A stretch of 5,758 nucleotides of DNA from JBHEPS01 sp046261635. Lineage in GTDB: Bacteria > Acidobacteriota > Thermoanaerobaculia > Gp7-AA8. Of this stretch, positions 3,813 to 5,758 are shown in pieces. The DNA lies in contig JBHEOL010000292.1 in NCBI GenBank assembly GCA_046261635.1, positions 1-5,758 of the forward strand. The letters are read 5' to 3'. The position numbers and the translations under genes were made by a program. Every line of letters begins with the position of its first letter. Positions within the stretch are counted from its first letter, which is position 1. The notes beneath the pieces were generated by a model. It worked only from the letters and a program-made list of their open reading frames with translations, was not told the DNA's origin and searched no databases.

Positions 3813-5758
3813 ATGACCCGAACCCTTGTAGCCCTCCTCCTCTCTATCCTCCCGCTCTTCGCCTTCGCCGCCTCGGAACGCCCGCTGATCCCGGTCGATC
3901 TCGTCGCCGCTCAGGATCCTGAAGGCTTCTCCGTCATCCGGCATGGCGACGGTTACCTGCTGGTTCGAATCACGTCGCGAACCGACGGTCTCAGGCGAGT
4001 CGACGTGCAGCGGATCTCCGCCGACGGGACGCTTCGCGATGTCGAGCCGATCCACCTCGCCGCCAGAATGGTGAGCAGTCTTCGGATCACCGCAACGAAG
4101 CAGCGAACGATGGTAGTGGTCTCTGGTCCTGCAGGCGTTCGGCTTCTCGTATTCGACGAAGACCTTCAGCCGCTGTTCGAGCGGCGAATCGAGGGGCCAT
4201 TTCCCTACGCGGTCGCCGCGACGGACGACCGGCTCCTGATGATCCGCCACGAGGATTCCGTCATCCGTGCGGAAGTGTGGGACGAGAACGGAGTGCAGGT
4301 CGGAGGCTCGATTCTCTTCGGGTCGCCTTTCGGGGTCGCGGTCGCCGCCACGCCGGTCGGCGACGGATTCATCGTCGTCGCGAGCTCCCGCCAGTGGGGG
4401 GAGACGCGCGCGGTGAGGATCGAGGAGTCCGGCCGTGCCGGCGACATCCGCGTCATCGAGAGAGTCGATCATGAAACGCTCCGGGTGGTGGCGAACGAGG
4501 AGGCGGCTCTCGTTCTCACCGCCACCCCTTACACCATCTTCTCGGGAGTGAAGGGACTGATCCTCAACACCAACGCCGAGGTTCAATCGGGCCCGTTTTC
4601 CATCTTTCCGGATGCGCTTCACTACGCTTTCACCGCCGCCGGAGTCGATGGAGGTTTTCTCGTCGCCTCGCAACCGGGTGTGCGGATCGGATGGATTCCC
4701 TCCGATGGCGACTCGGTCGCCCATTCCGGAGTTCTGGGACAACCCGGCACGTTTCCCGCGGCGGCCTCCTCCGGACGCGGCGATGCGCTGTTCGTCTACC
4801 GGAGCGCCGGGATCATCACGGCGAAGCTGATCGGCCCGGGGCTGGCAAATACCGACGTGGAGATCATGGCGGTCGAAGCGGGAGAGCAGGCGGAGATCGC
4901 CGGGGCGAGCGCTGGCGAGACGAACCTCGCGGCATGGGTCGAATGGACCGGCGCCGGAGCCGACGCGCGCGCGACCCGAGTCGTAGACGGCGTGGCGATC
5001 GATGATCCGCCGCTCGTGGTCGCCCCCGCCCGGGTTCCGCTGTTTTTCTCCTCTTTGGGTCTGGCAGCGAGCGACTCGGAGTTCGTTGTGATCGCCGAGG
5101 GGATCGGCCGGAGGATCTCGACCGGAGGAGAGCTCGGCGAGACCATTGCACCCGGCTGGTGGATCGTCGATTCCGACGGGAGGGACTTCGGATTCTTCAA
5201 GGGCTTCGGCGGCCTCTCCACGCGGTCTTTGCTCGGCGGGACCGACTTCCTCACGCCCTGGACGCAGCTCATGGATCCGGTTCCGGGAGTCCGTTACGAG
5301 AGACTTGATGTCTCGGCCGCTGGAGAGCGCTACCTGCTCACCTGGGACGACTACGCTCCCTGCATGATTCTCTGCCCGCCGCAGAGAGTCGTGGTGCGCG
5401 GCGCGATCGTCGACAGCAACGAGACGCTGATCGTGCCTCCGTTCGAGATCATGGAGGCGGGTACCGCCTTCTCGGCGACTGACGGCGAGAGGTTCCTGGT
5501 CGCCGCGGCGAAGGGCCGGGGACGGACGGCGCTGGCGCTTCTCGATCCACTCGGACAGAGACTGGATGGCGGGAGCGTTTCCGAACCGCTCGTGATTGCG
5601 ACCACCGGCCGGCTTCTCGATGCGTGGTGGGACGGCTCCCGCTTCACGGTTGCGACAGAGGAAGCCCTGTTCGAGGTGGACGACGATCTGCAGCTGACGA
5701 GCGTCCGGGCGGTTCCGACGACTCTCGACGGGTCCCCCTTCGTCGGCTTCATCGCTCC
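3813..5758 (+). CDS. Secreted beta-repeat (probable beta-propeller) protein, 5' part; continues beyond window
   Basis: The frame is open from the ATG at 3813 to the window edge, giving 648 codons and no stop. It begins with a typical signal peptide: MTR, hydrophobic TLVALLLSILPLFAFA, and a likely signal peptidase I site after Ala19 or Ala20, so the product should be exported. The rest is a string of about eleven loosely repeated beta-rich units of 30-50 residues. Each has a hydrophobic strand of the 'GFLVA' or 'YLLTW' kind, a charged turn, a second strand and often a 'D-x-x-G' turn. Examples start near residues 47, 99, 140, 185, 280, 324, 370, 423, 506, 560 and 610. This pattern suggests a beta-propeller. 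The only two cysteines, Cys517 and Cys521, form a CMILC motif in the unit at 506-546 and may make a disulfide. No catalytic motif or named family is recognised. The signal peptide supports the start; the ribosome binding site is weak. Being coding is secure; function is unknown. Confidence 0.85.
   Translation, partial: MTRTLVALLLSILPLFAFAASERPLIPVDLVAAQDPEGFSVIRHGDGYLLVRITSRTDGLRRVDVQRISADGTLRDVEPIHLAARMVSSLRITATKQRTMVVVSGPAGVRLLVFDEDLQPLFERRIEGPFPYAVAATDDRLLMIRHEDSVIRAEVWDENGVQVGGSILFGSPFGVAVAATPVGDGFIVVASSRQWGETRAVRIEESGRAGDIRVIERVDHETLRVVANEEAALVLTATPYTIFSGVKGLILNTNAEVQSGPFSIFPDALHYAFTAAGVDGGFLVASQPGVRIGWIPSDGDSVAHSGVLGQPGTFPAAASSGRGDALFVYRSAGIITAKLIGPGLANTDVEIMAVEAGEQAEIAGASAGETNLAAWVEWTGAGADARATRVVDGVAIDDPPLVVAPARVPLFFSSLGLAASDSEFVVIAEGIGRRISTGGELGETIAPGWWIVDSDGRDFGFFKGFGGLSTRSLLGGTDFLTPWTQLMDPVPGVRYERLDVSAAGERYLLTWDDYAPCMILCPPQRVVVRGAIVDSNETLIVPPFEIMEAGTAFSATDGERFLVAAAKGRGRTALALLDPLGQRLDGGSVSEPLVIATTGRLLDAWWDGSRFTVATEEALFEVDDDLQLTSVRAVPTTLDGSPFVGFIA

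Noticed and set aside
2775..4742. A 655-codon open frame on the minus strand, antisense to the fusion gene and the secreted protein gene
   Set aside because: Its translation is dominated by Arg, Asp, Glu and His with no domain motif, as expected for an antisense frame in GC-rich coding DNA. It covers two plus-strand genes with clear family motifs or a signal peptide.

Overview
The window is GC-rich bacterial chromosomal DNA with four genes or gene fragments: the tail of a Kef-type cation/proton antiporter (+), a hybrid sensor histidine kinase (-), a ferredoxin-methyltransferase fusion (+) and the first 648 codons of a secreted, repeat-built protein (+). Nothing fixes the taxon. The GC bias, the heptamer repeats between genes, the large exported repeat protein and the orphan PAS hybrid kinase would suit a lineage such as Acidobacteriota, but this is a weak inference. 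I see no phage, plasmid, insertion sequence, CRISPR, tRNA or rRNA signature.

Layout. Positions 1-189 hold the last 62 codons of a YbaL/KefB-type antiporter, in its nucleotide-binding regulatory domain. It converges on the kinase gene (299-2197, minus strand). The 109-bp gap between them holds a perfect 22-bp inverted repeat and five tandem TTCTGCC heptamers. The kinase has two PAS domains, a HisKA/HATPase core and a C-terminal receiver, with all catalytic residues in place and no membrane segment. The divergent 199-bp region 2198-2396 holds an 11-bp direct repeat spaced exactly 20 bp and, next to it, a 69-bp element made of two GTGG-headed hairpins in inverted orientation. That is the layout of a REPIN (paired REP elements).

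The gene at 2397-3755 is the most unusual. A thioredoxin-like [2Fe-2S] ferredoxin of about 98 residues is fused to a complete class I SAM-dependent O-methyltransferase-type protein. The third expected cluster cysteine is serine. A 57-bp gap with a hairpin and an apparent GTCATTCTGA-type interspersed repeat separates it from the last gene (3813 to beyond the window). That gene encodes a signal-peptide-bearing protein of many beta-rich units, probably a beta-propeller.

No shared pathway is evident. The kinase and the fusion protein share a divergent regulatory region, so they may respond to related signals, and the fusion itself suggests redox control of a methylation step. Each of the three intergenic gaps carries a different repeat or hairpin class.
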